Source: Paenibacillus abyssi (GTDB lineage: Bacteria; Bacillota; Bacilli; Paenibacillales; Paenibacillaceae). From it: 64,000 bases of DNA. Of the stretch, positions 33,912 to 42,212 are shown one piece after another (the first letter of the stretch is position 1; every line of letters starts with the position of its first letter). Made by a program: the position numbers and the translations under genes. The notes beneath the pieces are model-generated. The model saw only the letters and a program-made list of their open reading frames with translations. It had not been told where the DNA came from and did not search any database. The stretch is taken from the NCBI RefSeq assembly GCF_014640295.1, contig NZ_BMGR01000008.1, positions 204,652-268,651 on the forward strand, read 5' to 3'.

Positions 33912-35099
33912 TTGGAAACTTATTATCGACCTACCCGAGCGGAGATTTCGTTTGATGCACTGCGCCACAATATTAATGCATTCCGTCGTGTAATGCCGGC
34001 TGGCGTCCCGATTATGGCATCCGTGAAGGCGAATGCTTACGGACACGGCGCAGTCGAGATTGCCCGTGAAGCTGTACGCTGCGGCATCAATTACTTAGGT
34101 GTTGCGTTTCTTGATGAAGCGATTCAGATCAGGAAGTCGGGTATCGATGCACCGATTTTGGTACTCGGATTTGTGGGGCCGGAAGGACTTCCGATCGCGC
34201 GAGAGCTGGGAATTACAATAGCTTTGTTTCGTGAGGATGTGCTGGAAGCCGCTGCTGCGCTTCCTCCATCCTCAAAACGATTGAAGACGCATATTAAAGT
34301 TGATACCGGCATGGGCAGATTGGGTCTTCTGCCGGAAGAGGATTGGGAGGCCTTTATAGAACGGGCTGTACACACTCCCGGAGTTGAAGTTGAAGGGCTG
34401 TTTACGCATTTCGCCCGCGCCGATGAGGCGGATAAGAGCTATACCGAGCTTCAATACAGCAGATTTAACAAGTTTGCCGATTATGTGAAGATGAAGGAAC
34501 TGCCGATATCAATTATCCATGCGGGAAATAGCGCAACTGGAATTGATACGCCTGAGTGGGCAGGCGGCATGCTCCGGCTTGGCATCAGTATGTACGGCCT
34601 GTATCCGTCTGTCGAAGTAAACAAACAGCGAATTGAATTAGAGCCTATAATGTCGTTGAAAACGGAAGTTGTCATGGTTAAGGATGTGCCGCCGGGTTGG
34701 GGAATCAGTTATGGCTCCAGGTATGTCGCCAGCGGCAATGAGCGAATCGGCACACTTCCAATCGGATATGCAGATGGTTTCAGCCGTATGTTGACCGGTA
34801 AAGCGGAAGCGCTCGTCCGAGGGCATAAGGTGCCTGTGCGTGGTGCGATTTGCATGGATCAATGTATGATTGCGCTCGATTCAGCCGCTAATGCCGAGGG
34901 TCCTGTTCAGAGCGGTGAAGAAGTTGTCTTAATCGGTCGGCAGGGTGATGAGTGCATTACTGTGGATGAGGTAGCAGCAAAACTGGGTACGATTAATTAT
35001 GAAGTGACCTGCATGCTGGCTGCGCGTGTTCCCCGGGTCTATACGCGCGAAGAGAAAATCGTTGCAGTAAGCAATGCTTTGGCAATTGGGTTGGGATAA
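33912..35099 (+). CDS. alr: Alanine racemase
   Basis: This PLP enzyme supplies D-alanine for peptidoglycan. The protein has about 395 residues. The PLP lysine lies in MASVKANAYGHGAV, the substrate-binding region in HIKVDTGMGRLGLL, the phosphate-binding SYGSRY segment follows, and the catalytic-tyrosine region reads YGLYPSVEV. The C-terminal beta domain contains RGAICMDQCMI. I chose TTG 33912 because GAAGGTG sits six bases upstream and the conserved start YYRPTRAEI follows. It is second in the ydcC-alr-ndoAI-ndoA order known from Bacillus. Confidence 0.93.
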   Translation: METYYRPTRAEISFDALRHNINAFRRVMPAGVPIMASVKANAYGHGAVEIAREAVRCGINYLGVAFLDEAIQIRKSGIDAPILVLGFVGPEGLPIARELGITIALFREDVLEAAAALPPSSKRLKTHIKVDTGMGRLGLLPEEDWEAFIERAVHTPGVEVEGLFTHFARADEADKSYTELQYSRFNKFADYVKMKELPISIIHAGNSATGIDTPEWAGGMLRLGISMYGLYPSVEVNKQRIELEPIMSLKTEVVMVKDVPPGWGISYGSRYVASGNERIGTLPIGYADGFSRMLTGKAEALVRGHKVPVRGAICMDQCMIALDSAANAEGPVQSGEEVVLIGRQGDECITVDEVAAKLGTINYEVTCMLAARVPRVYTREEKIVAVSNALAIGLG

Positions 35100-35195
35100 A
35101 TTTCCAAATAATTATTTTCTTTCAGAAAGAGGATTTTTTATACGCACCACGAATTACTTAATTTCAGACTTTTAAGGAGATTATGGAATGTCTCT

Positions 35196-35213
35196 TTATG
35201 ATGTACATCATAA
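35196..35213. promoter_or_regulatory. 18-bp perfect palindrome upstream of the toxin-antitoxin genes
   Basis: TTATGATGTACATCATAA at 35196-35213 is identical to its reverse complement. It lies 100 bases before the antitoxin start in the 213-base alr-ndoAI gap. TATGAT inside it could be a -10 element. Ribbon-helix-helix antitoxins bind palindromes of this kind, so autoregulation is plausible; other repressors cannot be excluded. Confidence 0.6.
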
Positions 35214-35312
35214 TTGTTATATCACGCGCATAGATATGTTCATGTATATTCAGCAGCTTTTATCGAAATACTGGAAATAGGCTTTCTGGAAATGTTTTGG
35301 GGGTGCGAGTTG

Positions 35313-35594
35313 GTGGCCAATATGCAAAACACCAAAAGGATCATGATTAGCTTGCCGGATTACTTGCTGCAGGAAGTGGACGGGATTGTCGAAAGGGAAA
35401 ATTCAAACCGAAGTGAGTTTATTCGGCAAGCCATGAAGCTGTACTTAATCGAGCGTAAGAAACGGCAGATTAGGGAATCGATGCAGCGCGGGTATATGGA
35501 AATGGCGATAATCAACTTGAATATGGCCTCGGAAGCCTTTCAAGCGGAGGAAGAGGCCGACGACACGCTCGGCCGTCTTGTAAGCGGGGTGTAG
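35313..35594 (+). CDS. ndoAI: Ribbon-helix-helix antitoxin EndoAI (MazE-like)
   Basis: The antitoxin of 93 residues has an N-terminal ribbon-helix-helix DNA-binding domain (KRIMISLPDYLLQEVDGIVE, NRSEFIRQAMKLY) and a C-terminal acidic tail that wraps the toxin. GTG 35313 follows GGGGGTG by seven bases. The frame continues upstream but with no ribosome site. The order alr-antitoxin-toxin is the Bacillus arrangement. It should neutralise the endoribonuclease encoded three bases downstream and may repress their promoter. Confidence 0.9.
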   Translation: MANMQNTKRIMISLPDYLLQEVDGIVERENSNRSEFIRQAMKLYLIERKKRQIRESMQRGYMEMAIINLNMASEAFQAEEEADDTLGRLVSGV

Positions 35595-35597
35595 GGC

Positions 35598-35948
35598 TTG
35601 ATCGTAAAACGCGGAGATGTGTTTTTTGCTGATTTGTCACCAGTGGTCGGATCTGAGCAGGGAGGAGTCCGGCCCGTATTGGTCATTCAGAATGATATCG
35701 GCAACCGGTTCAGTCCGACTGTCATCGTGGCTGCAATCACGGCACAGATCCAAAAGGCCAAACTGCCAACCCATGTTGAAATCGATGCGGCAACGCATGG
35801 ATTTGACCGGGACTCGGTTATTCTGCTTGAGCAGATCCGCACGATCGATAAACAAAGGCTTACCGACAAGATTACCCATCTGGATGATGAGACGATGCGA
35901 AAAGTAGACGAATCGCTTCAAATTAGCGTAGGACTGATCGATTTCTAA
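35598..35948 (+). CDS. ndoA: mRNA interferase EndoA (MazF-like toxin)
   Basis: The 116-residue protein is very close to the Bacillus toxin: [36 protein letters not shown] and [20 protein letters not shown] are all present. It is a ribosome-independent endoribonuclease (UACAU-type specificity in Bacillus). The Arg in GGVRPV and Thr in VAAITAQ, which form the active site in the family, are retained. The start is TTG with GGGGTG upstream, as often seen for this gene. Confidence 0.95.
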   Translation: MIVKRGDVFFADLSPVVGSEQGGVRPVLVIQNDIGNRFSPTVIVAAITAQIQKAKLPTHVEIDAATHGFDRDSVILLEQIRTIDKQRLTDKITHLDDETMRKVDESLQISVGLIDF

Positions 35949-35965
35949 GTGCAAAGAAATTAAAT

Positions 35966-36030
35966 AAGGACATTGCCTCAAGCGAACAACCGGACTGCGG
36001 TTCAGCTGCACTAGAGACGATGTCCTTTTC
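35966..36030 (+). terminator. Branched terminator after ndoA
   Basis: AAGGACAT (35966-35973) pairs with ATGTCCTT (36020-36027), with AACCG/CGGTT nested inside, and TTTTC follows. The loop is long, so the fold is only moderately certain. Confidence 0.6.
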
Positions 36031-36051
36031 TTCATTTCCAATAAAATATTC

Positions 36052-36092
36052 AAAGCAAGGGACGTATGTATTCCGCACGTCCCTTTGCTTTA
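36052..36092. terminator. Terminator for the minus-strand exported protein gene
   Basis: AAAGCAAGGGACGT pairs with ACGTCCCTTTGCTTT with one bulged base. A/T-rich flanks on both sides make it usable by both strands. It lies directly after the stop of the minus-strand gene. Confidence 0.75.
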
Positions 36093-36707
36093 TTAGACGC
36101 CTTGTGAATCGGTTTCTTTAAAACCGGAGGATATAGTGGTGTGCTTTGCTTTCAATTGCTCCAGTATTTTTGTCAAATGTCCATTTCGCTGCTTACAGAC
36201 CACTAGTAAATCGGCAAGCGCGCCTTTGATCTTCCCGGCATCCTCTGATTTTATCGCTTCCGTAAACTGTTTGTAGATTTCCATGTGATGTTTCCTTTGT
36301 TTTTTCATTTCCTTTGAGAATACGTCATCTTTCCACTTGTGCTCAATTCCTTTTGTCCGGGAGCTCCTAATTGATCTTAATTCCTCGTGCAGACGCTGTG
36401 ACTCGGCTAGAACCGGCTCCCAATCTTTCATTGTTTCCGGAGCGTATTTTTCGACGAGCAGCTTAATATAGGTTTGATGATGAACGTTAGCGCCCATCAT
36501 TGCCCCATCATGACGTTTGTGTATTCGGTGTCCCCGGGATGGATCGGAAGTCCGGACCTGTCCAGCTACAGCTTGGGATGAGGTCGTGATTGTATCTTGC
36601 GATGTGCGGGCAGACGGGCTGGTCGAAGCTGCATATGCGGCAGCAGGGGAAATGAGCGTCAAGGCAAGCGCTGCAGGGAGAATGGATTTTTTCCACGAGC
36701 TTTTCAT
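36093..36707 (-). CDS. Hypothetical exported His/Lys-rich helical protein
   Basis: About 204 residues with a signal peptide (SILPAALALTLISPAAAYAA), a Ser/Thr-rich linker, then a His/Lys/Arg-rich helical region (for example RHDGAMMGANVHHQTY and KEMKKQRKHHMEIYKQF). ATG 36707 is taken because GGAGGG lies seven bases before it. The helical part has the look of small Spy/CpxP-like periplasmic helix bundles, but I cannot assign a family. It stands alone and faces away from the pilus operon. Confidence 0.7.
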   Translation of the reverse strand: MKSSWKKSILPAALALTLISPAAAYAASTSPSARTSQDTITTSSQAVAGQVRTSDPSRGHRIHKRHDGAMMGANVHHQTYIKLLVEKYAPETMKDWEPVLAESQRLHEELRSIRSSRTKGIEHKWKDDVFSKEMKKQRKHHMEIYKQFTEAIKSEDAGKIKGALADLLVVCKQRNGHLTKILEQLKAKHTTISSGFKETDSQGV

Positions 36708-36917
36708 GAGCGAACCCTCCATATTGATATTGGTCTACAGATAGTAGGATACACATTTTTGTTGGAATAAATAGCACTGGTTAACATGAATATGCAGAAA
36801 ATAAGGATCTTCAACATCATCTTGTATAGCCATGATTATATCCTGGGCGGATTGCACTATGAGAGTTGATTCTGAATGCGTAAATAGATATGTTCTGACA
36901 AATTCCCGCATTTGCTG

Positions 36918-36946
36918 TAGACAATTCAAGAAACATTTGGTAATAT
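36918..36946 (+). promoter_or_regulatory. Predicted promoter of the Tad operon
   Basis: TAGACA (36918-36923) and TAATAT (36941-36946) are exactly 17 bases apart. Transcription would start near 36953, giving a leader of about 114 bases. Confidence 0.5.
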
Positions 36947-36992
36947 AGCGTCATCTAAACAATTATATTGCCGTTATTAATAAGCAACTGTT

Positions 36993-37044
36993 ATGCGAAG
37001 AACGCATGCCAGGGACGAGACGTCCCTTGCTGCGTTCTTTTTTT
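36993..37044 (+). promoter_or_regulatory. Putative transcription attenuator (competing hairpins)
   Basis: ATGCG (36993-36997) can pair with CGCAT (37003-37007) around AAGAA. The second arm of that hairpin is also the first arm of a long terminator, 36999-37017 with 37021-37038, loop AGA, followed by seven T. The two folds exclude each other. The terminator ends 22 bases before the first start codon, too close for another promoter between them, so the operon must rely on read-through. Confidence 0.65.
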
Positions 37045-37066
37045 GTTGCTTGATGAAGGAGGCGTT

Positions 37067-37798
37067 ATGAACCGTAAACGGAATTTATTCATCAGTTCCT
37101 TTGCGGCTGTATTGGCGGGATTGCTGGTCTATTTCGTCTATACGCTGCAGCTCAAGCACATTGAGCTTCAAGAGACCGTGGAGGTCCTCGTCCCGAATCG
37201 GTTTGTTGCATCGGGAGAGCGGTTGGAAGGTGAGATGCTCTCGAAGAAGACGATCGCACAGGCCTCCTATGAACCGGGAATGTTTACGAGCTTGTCAGAT
37301 GCGATCGGTCTGGAAACATCCGTACCACTGGGGAAGGATGAACCGATACTGGACTGGAAGGTCAGCCCTTACCGGCTGCTGCCCAAGCGGGACCAGTCTA
37401 CCTTTCAGATTCCAAGGGATTATGTGTTATCCGTGTCGAACGGAATCCGGGCAGGCGATCAGGTCGTGATCTTTATTTCAGGGCAGGAGAACAGCTCGGC
37501 ACGGCTGTTCGAGGAGCTTATCAGGGTAGCGTCGGTGAAATCGTCAGGTAACCAGGAAATAGATGATGTGAGAAATTCGAATTTGTTGTCGCTCGCAAAT
37601 GGAGACAAAGAGAAGATGTACGCCTCAAGACGAGATGCTAACGCGATGATCGATTATATTAATCTGAACTTGACGGAAGAACAGTGGCTGGAGATCGATA
37701 ACTTATGCAAGAACGGCGATGTTAAGCTTGTCATCGCATTTAGTCCTGCTTCTTTTGATCCGGTACAAACCGATACCGAGGAGGAGAAGCGGCGATGA
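37067..37798 (+). CDS. CpaB/SAF-domain-like pilus assembly protein
   Basis: The protein of 243 residues has an N-terminal membrane helix (LFISSFAAVLAGLLVYFVYT) and an extracytoplasmic SAF-like domain (LVPNRFVASGERLEGEMLSK, then LGKDEPILDWKV). This is the layout of CpaB/RcpC proteins of Tad/Flp systems. AAGGAGG four bases before ATG 37067 sets the start. It is the first gene of an operon with a TadZ-like protein, TadA ATPase and two TadB/C-like membrane proteins. The stop overlaps the next ATG. Confidence 0.8.
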   Translation: MNRKRNLFISSFAAVLAGLLVYFVYTLQLKHIELQETVEVLVPNRFVASGERLEGEMLSKKTIAQASYEPGMFTSLSDAIGLETSVPLGKDEPILDWKVSPYRLLPKRDQSTFQIPRDYVLSVSNGIRAGDQVVIFISGQENSSARLFEELIRVASVKSSGNQEIDDVRNSNLLSLANGDKEKMYASRRDANAMIDYINLNLTEEQWLEIDNLCKNGDVKLVIAFSPASFDPVQTDTEEEKRR

Positions 37799-38640
37799 AG
37801 TGGAACACCTCTCCCTTAATTTCATTTGTAGGGACCACACCAAACATCGGTACGACAATTGCTTCGTTTGCGACCGCTTACCGGATCGCGGAGCAAAGCG
37901 AAGCGCCGATCCTGTTTCTTTGTTTGAACCTGAAGAGTGCCAAGCTGCATCGTTATATCGGCGTGGATCGTCCCGCTGTTACGCTGGACAGCTTGAGGCC
38001 GGAATTAAGGGCAGGCACGCTTACTGGCGACAAGCTGTTCAGAGCATCCTATCGCATGCCGGATTGTCCGAGGCTGCATGTCTTGTTCGGCAATCTCATG
38101 CGGGATCAAGCGGAGTTTTTTGCCCCGGAGGAGTTGGAGCATCTGTTTGTAACGGCAAAGCAAGTATTTCGACTGTCCGTTGCTGATGTGAACGCTTATT
38201 GGGACAATGCCGCGACTGTGGCTGCGCTGCGTAGGGCGGATACCCGTATTTTGACGACAACCTCAGCATTGTCGAGTTTTCAAGAAGACGGACAACGTTG
38301 GATCGGCCAAGTATCACCGCTATTCGGCATTCCGTCTAATGCCTATGAAGCGGTTATCATACATCCCCCTTGGAGAAATGGAGGATTTTCATTGAGAGAT
38401 ATTCGCAAAGAAATTGGACTGCCTATCATTGGAGATTTACGTATGACAGAGGCGATGCTGACCCAGCTCGACAGCGGAAGATTGGAGGAATGGTTAAAGG
38501 AAGACCAGCACGGCAAATTAGCGATGCGTAAAACCTCCGATCAGTTGATGACCAAGCATGTAATCACAAGAAAGGCTGGTATTTCGGTGCAGCCATGGTA
38601 CCGCAAGCTGCTTGCTCACCGCAATGGGGTGGGGTCGTGA
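37795..38640 (+). CDS. TadZ/CpaE-like protein with a degenerate P-loop
   Basis: A 281-residue protein at the TadZ position, overlapping cpaB by four bases. The N-terminus begins like a MinD/ParA-type P-loop (FVGTTPNIGTTIASFATAYR) but both usual lysines of the deviant Walker A motif (KGGxGKT) are absent, so ATP binding is doubtful. The body keeps the family's alternating alpha/beta character. TadZ proteins position the pilus machine at the membrane. Assignment rests on context and fold impression. Confidence 0.7.
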   Translation: MKWNTSPLISFVGTTPNIGTTIASFATAYRIAEQSEAPILFLCLNLKSAKLHRYIGVDRPAVTLDSLRPELRAGTLTGDKLFRASYRMPDCPRLHVLFGNLMRDQAEFFAPEELEHLFVTAKQVFRLSVADVNAYWDNAATVAALRRADTRILTTTSALSSFQEDGQRWIGQVSPLFGIPSNAYEAVIIHPPWRNGGFSLRDIRKEIGLPIIGDLRMTEAMLTQLDSGRLEEWLKEDQHGKLAMRKTSDQLMTKHVITRKAGISVQPWYRKLLAHRNGVGS

Positions 38641-40010
38641 ATCATCCGGCAGATCACGGAGAAAGGCGTTTCTCCCCATCAGATTATGCCGTTCAGCTAA
38701 GAATAGATGCCCCGGAGCATCTGGAGCAGGAGCGGCGGACAGAAGAAACGGCGCAGAGTGAATTTCGCAAGCTGGCGGAGGATATCAGAGGTTTTTTGTC
38801 AACGCCCAGAGGTACTACCGAGGAGGAACGAAGACAGTATAATGAGCGGCTGAATCGGGCGGTTCTCGGCTTTCCACAGGAGCGAAGCGAGCTGCTTGCG
38901 GTCATTGCCGACCGTCTCATCCGCAAGCGGATTCATCAGCTGCCCGGCTATCATCATCCGTATCAATCGCTCGCCGAAGCGTTGTTTGCAGAGGTAATCG
39001 GACTCAACGTGCTCGAGCTGGTGCTGCTGGGCCAAGAGGGCCTTGAAGAAATCCAGGTTGTAGGCACACAGGTGTTTGAGGTGCGTGATGGCCGCGCCGT
39101 CCCTTCACCCTATGAATTTGAGTCGATTCATGATGTGGAGCGTATCCAGCAGAACCTGGTATTGTTCAATAATGACCGGATTAATCCGCGCAAGCGCTGG
39201 GCCGAGGTGATGCTGTCAGACGGCTCCCGCGTGACGATGACGGGGTTCGGATTTACTTCGGAGCCAACCTTAACGATGCGATTTTACACGGTTCGCCATT
39301 TCGATCTAAAGCTGCTATGCAAGCCGGAGATCAGAACGATGAATGAGAAGGTGCTTGAGCTTCTGCAGTCGATCTTAAAGGCACGGTTCAATATCATCGT
39401 CATCGGACCGACCAATTCGGGAAAGACGCATCTGATCAAAGCGCTCCTTGCTGAGCTTCCGGATGATGAGCGAATCATCACGATCGAGAATCGGCTGGAA
39501 ATGATGCTGCGCCGGGATTTTCCGCGAAAAAACCTGATTGAATATGAAGCCGATGAGGAAGATCGGCAGCATTGCTCAGCGCAGGCGTTTAAGCTGGCGC
39601 TGCGCCAGTCGCCGCAGCGAATCGTGCATGCGGAGATCCGGGATGAGGATGCGAACATTTATGTTCGCGCCTGCACGAGGGGGCATTCGGGAAGCATGAC
39701 GACGGTACACGCCAATACGCTTGAGGACGTCCCGGAGGCGATTACCGATATGTGCATGCTGGATGGACGAGCAATGAACCATGACCGGCTGATGAAACGC
39801 ATTACCGAGTATGTCACCCAGATTGGCATCGAGATGCGGCAGATCGGAGATAAGCGGTGCATTGTCCGGATCGGGGAGATGTATTGGGAGGACGAGCAGA
39901 CAAAGATTCGCGATTGGGTACGGTATGACGAACGGCAGCAGGATTGGTTGTTCCTTGACCAGCCTACGCGCTCTGCCGCGGAAAGGATGGGGCTTCATGC
40001 GGGGGCATGA
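38637..40010 (+). CDS. TadA/CpaF-type secretion ATPase
   Basis: This hexameric motor ATPase of type II/IV secretion has about 457 residues. The N-terminal domain runs to about 230. The motor domain has Walker A GPTNSGKTHL, an Asp box near IITIENRLEM, the Walker B-like HAEIRDEDANIYVRAC and a His box TVHANTLEDVPEA. GTG 38637 overlaps the upstream TGA and follows a GGGGTGGGG stretch. It powers assembly or secretion through the two membrane proteins downstream. Confidence 0.9.
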   Translation: MNHPADHGERRFSPSDYAVQLRIDAPEHLEQERRTEETAQSEFRKLAEDIRGFLSTPRGTTEEERRQYNERLNRAVLGFPQERSELLAVIADRLIRKRIHQLPGYHHPYQSLAEALFAEVIGLNVLELVLLGQEGLEEIQVVGTQVFEVRDGRAVPSPYEFESIHDVERIQQNLVLFNNDRINPRKRWAEVMLSDGSRVTMTGFGFTSEPTLTMRFYTVRHFDLKLLCKPEIRTMNEKVLELLQSILKARFNIIVIGPTNSGKTHLIKALLAELPDDERIITIENRLEMMLRRDFPRKNLIEYEADEEDRQHCSAQAFKLALRQSPQRIVHAEIRDEDANIYVRACTRGHSGSMTTVHANTLEDVPEAITDMCMLDGRAMNHDRLMKRITEYVTQIGIEMRQIGDKRCIVRIGEMYWEDEQTKIRDWVRYDERQQDWLFLDQPTRSAAERMGLHAGA

Positions 40011-40941
40011 GCCGGCTGTTCTGCCGCTTACCGTCATCATATTGTTTCTTTTATTCTTCATCATCTTGCAGCAGCTCATCTATGCTGTTGCCGATCAGGA
40101 ACGCAAGCAGGACAGGCTGCTGTACCGCCGCCAAGGCCGCCTGCTGAATCGCCTTACCCTGATGCTGTCACGTTACGAAAGGCCCTACCGACATTTATCC
40201 GAGCTGCTGGAATCGATGCGCTGGCCGATTCATGCCGGGGGCTTTGTTTTATTATCGGGTTTGATCGCACTAACCGGAATAACAGGAGGCCTGCTGCTGT
40301 TCCAAAGCTTCAAGGGAACGCTGTTGTTAAGCTCGCTGTCGGGAGCCGCTCCTTACCTGTGGCTGCGGCTCGCGTTAATGAACCGGCAGTTGAAGACGAG
40401 AATGGATTTCTTGCCTGCAGTGGAGCTCTTTTACCAGTGTTATCTGGTTACAGGAGGCAGGCAAGTGCGGACAGCATTACAACGAACGGTGGAAGAGAGG
40501 CGGCTGCTTGGCCCGATCCAAACCGTATTCGAACAATTGTATCGTAATTTGTCTGTCCGGGGTGACGATGAGAGCAGCTTGCGCATTTTCTCCGCATCGG
40601 TTGGCCATGTCTGGGGAGATTACTTCGTTCAGATTTTGCGGGTTGCATTAACGGAGGGTAATTCGGTGGAGGACAATTTGAAGGATCTCATTACCGACAT
40701 GCGCAAAGCGCGCAGAGCCAATCAGCAGGAGAGGAACCGCTTGCTTGAGATTCGAATTGCCAACTTCTCTCCGATTCTGTTCCTGGCGTTATTCATCGGC
40801 ATCAATGTCCGCTATAACCCCGAGCATGCTTATTATTATTATCTGATTGATCCCCGGGGCAGGGATATGCTGCTGAATGCTGTGGTATTGATTTTCGTTT
40901 CCTTTGTTATGGGGCTGTATTTGTCCCGGAAAAAAATGTGA
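39997..40941 (+). CDS. TadB-like membrane protein
   Basis: The protein has about 314 residues: an N-terminal membrane helix (LTVIILFLLFFIILQQLIYA), paired helices around 80-130, a cytoplasmic T2SSF-type helical domain (about 140-255, including RMDFLPAVELFYQC), and C-terminal helices. This matches the TadB inner-membrane platform. ATG 39997 follows AAGGATGGGG and overlaps the ATPase gene by 14 bases. It would form a heterodimeric platform with the next product. Confidence 0.8.
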   Translation: MRGHEPAVLPLTVIILFLLFFIILQQLIYAVADQERKQDRLLYRRQGRLLNRLTLMLSRYERPYRHLSELLESMRWPIHAGGFVLLSGLIALTGITGGLLLFQSFKGTLLLSSLSGAAPYLWLRLALMNRQLKTRMDFLPAVELFYQCYLVTGGRQVRTALQRTVEERRLLGPIQTVFEQLYRNLSVRGDDESSLRIFSASVGHVWGDYFVQILRVALTEGNSVEDNLKDLITDMRKARRANQQERNRLLEIRIANFSPILFLALFIGINVRYNPEHAYYYYLIDPRGRDMLLNAVVLIFVSFVMGLYLSRKKM

Positions 40942-40960
40942 AGAAGGAGCTGCTTCGTTC

Positions 40961-41857
40961 ATGCATGCTGAAGTGAGCCGGATCGTTTTCTGGGCAGCCA
41001 TGGCGGGACAATACATATTCGGATTCATTTGTGCAGCTGCGCTGCTGCGTGCGCTGTTGATCAGGAAGCCGCGCTGGATGCATGTCGTCAGTACCCATTG
41101 GCAAAAAAGGCTGGTGCCTGACAGGCTGCTTCATTTGTTAGGAATGAACCGGGCCAAGGCATCTTTCACAGAGCGGGAAGCGCTGTTGACAGGGATCGGC
41201 TTCACCGGTGATCCCGCCATATATGTGTTGGCAAGAACAATCCTGCTTGCCGTGCTGCCTTGTGCAGCAGCGGGGTTATATTTTCTCTCACGTTTAGCTT
41301 CCGAGATTGCGGCATACTCCACGGTCTGTTATACCCTTATCGGATTGGGCGCTGCTATCGTATTCTGGGACGGGCCATGGCTGGAGGCTTTGAAAAACAT
41401 GAGAACCCAGCGGATGATCAAGGAAATTTATATTATCAGCAATCAACTGCTTTATTTATCAGGATCGTCGCTTAATATTCACGCCAAATTAATGCGCTGC
41501 CTGCCCTATACGAGAGCGCTGCGAGGCGATCTCCAACGATTGCTCGGCGAATGGTATCACGATGCGGATGGGGCGCTGCGCCGTTTCAAGCAGCGAATCG
41601 GCACGGAGGAGGGCCTGAGCTTTGTCGAGACGATTACCTCCTTACGTTTGCACGAGAGCGAGGAATATTACCGGCTGCTGCGCGAGCGAATCCAGGATTA
41701 CAAGGAAAAGATCGATTTGGCGAAGGAGAGCCGGAAGGAATCGGCTTCTTATGTCCTGTTTATACTGGCAGGCGTTCCGATCTTGTATATGTTCCAGATC
41801 TTTATTTACCCTTGGGTTCAAGAAGGGCAAAAATTGTTCCAGTCTCTGAATCCCTAA
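40961..41857 (+). CDS. TadC-like membrane protein
   Basis: The product has about 298 residues with an N-terminal helix, two central helices (LARTILLAVLPCAAAGLYFL and a second about 20 residues on), a cytoplasmic helical domain with LMRCLPYTRALRGDLQRL, and a C-terminal helix (SYVLFILAGVPILYMFQIF). It is the second platform protein beside TadB. The AAGGAG site is about eleven bases before ATG 40961, slightly far; no better start is visible. Confidence 0.78.
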   Translation: MHAEVSRIVFWAAMAGQYIFGFICAAALLRALLIRKPRWMHVVSTHWQKRLVPDRLLHLLGMNRAKASFTEREALLTGIGFTGDPAIYVLARTILLAVLPCAAAGLYFLSRLASEIAAYSTVCYTLIGLGAAIVFWDGPWLEALKNMRTQRMIKEIYIISNQLLYLSGSSLNIHAKLMRCLPYTRALRGDLQRLLGEWYHDADGALRRFKQRIGTEEGLSFVETITSLRLHESEEYYRLLRERIQDYKEKIDLAKESRKESASYVLFILAGVPILYMFQIFIYPWVQEGQKLFQSLNP

Positions 41858-41885
41858 AAATCCGATCCGGGAGGTGAGTTTGTAT

Positions 41886-42038
41886 ATGCGGAATATTTTG
41901 ATGACGGTTATGATGCTCGTTGTAGTTGTCCTGTTATTCAATGCTATCGTTACCCAAAACGGCACCGGGACGCAGGCCCAGATTCAAACACAAGGCAATG
42001 CCGCCAATAATCGAATCGGAGCAATGAATCCCCAATAA
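41886..42038 (+). CDS. 50-residue pilin-like small protein
   Basis: This short gene starts with ATG 41886 after a strong GGAGGTGAG site and encodes a hydrophobic helix (ILMTVMMLVVVVLLFNAIVT) followed by a Gln/Asn/Gly/Ala-rich tail without charged clusters. Size and position immediately after tadC suit a Flp-type pilin, but the usual Gly/Glu cleavage motif before the hydrophobic stretch is missing. It may be a minor subunit or an accessory membrane peptide. Confidence 0.65.
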   Translation: MRNILMTVMMLVVVVLLFNAIVTQNGTGTQAQIQTQGNAANNRIGAMNPQ

Positions 42039-42065
42039 AGAAAGATGGAATGAAGGAGGTTGGCT

Positions 42066-42212
42066 ATGCGTTCCATCCTGATATCCGTGCTCATGCTAAC
42101 GGCGGCAGTCATTCTATACGTTTCCATTATTGAAGGTGAGCAGGGAACGGAGCGGGAAATACGGCGTGGGGGCAAAGCGATGAGCGAAATGATACGGGGG
42201 ATTGATCCATGA
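42066..42212 (+). CDS. 48-residue single-helix protein of the Tad operon
   Basis: ATG 42066 lies behind AAGGAGG. The product has one membrane helix (ILISVLMLTAAVILYVSII) and a charged C-terminal tail (EGEQGTEREIRRGGK). The TGA overlaps the next start (ATGA at 42209), so it is genuinely translated within the operon. No family recognised; a pseudopilin-like or accessory role is likely from context only. Confidence 0.65.
   Translation: MRSILISVLMLTAAVILYVSIIEGEQGTEREIRRGGKAMSEMIRGIDP

Larger units (their letters stand above)
36708..37066. other. Divergent gap and leader of the Tad operon
   Basis: The left part carries the unresolved promoter of the exported protein. The right part is the leader of the pilus operon: promoter 36918-36946, a small hairpin 36993-37007, a terminator 36999-37044 and the ribosome site at 37056-37062. 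The upstream 200 bases are AT-rich with no further accepted feature. Confidence 0.6.

Noticed and set aside
36735..36929. 64-codon minus-strand frame upstream of the Tad operon
   Set aside because: Begins with TTG or an ATG without a ribosome site and lies over the expected divergent promoter region.
36950..37044. c-di-GMP (GEMM) or other known riboswitch in the Tad leader
   Set aside because: The conserved GEMM sequence blocks could not be found; only the generic attenuator fold is supported.
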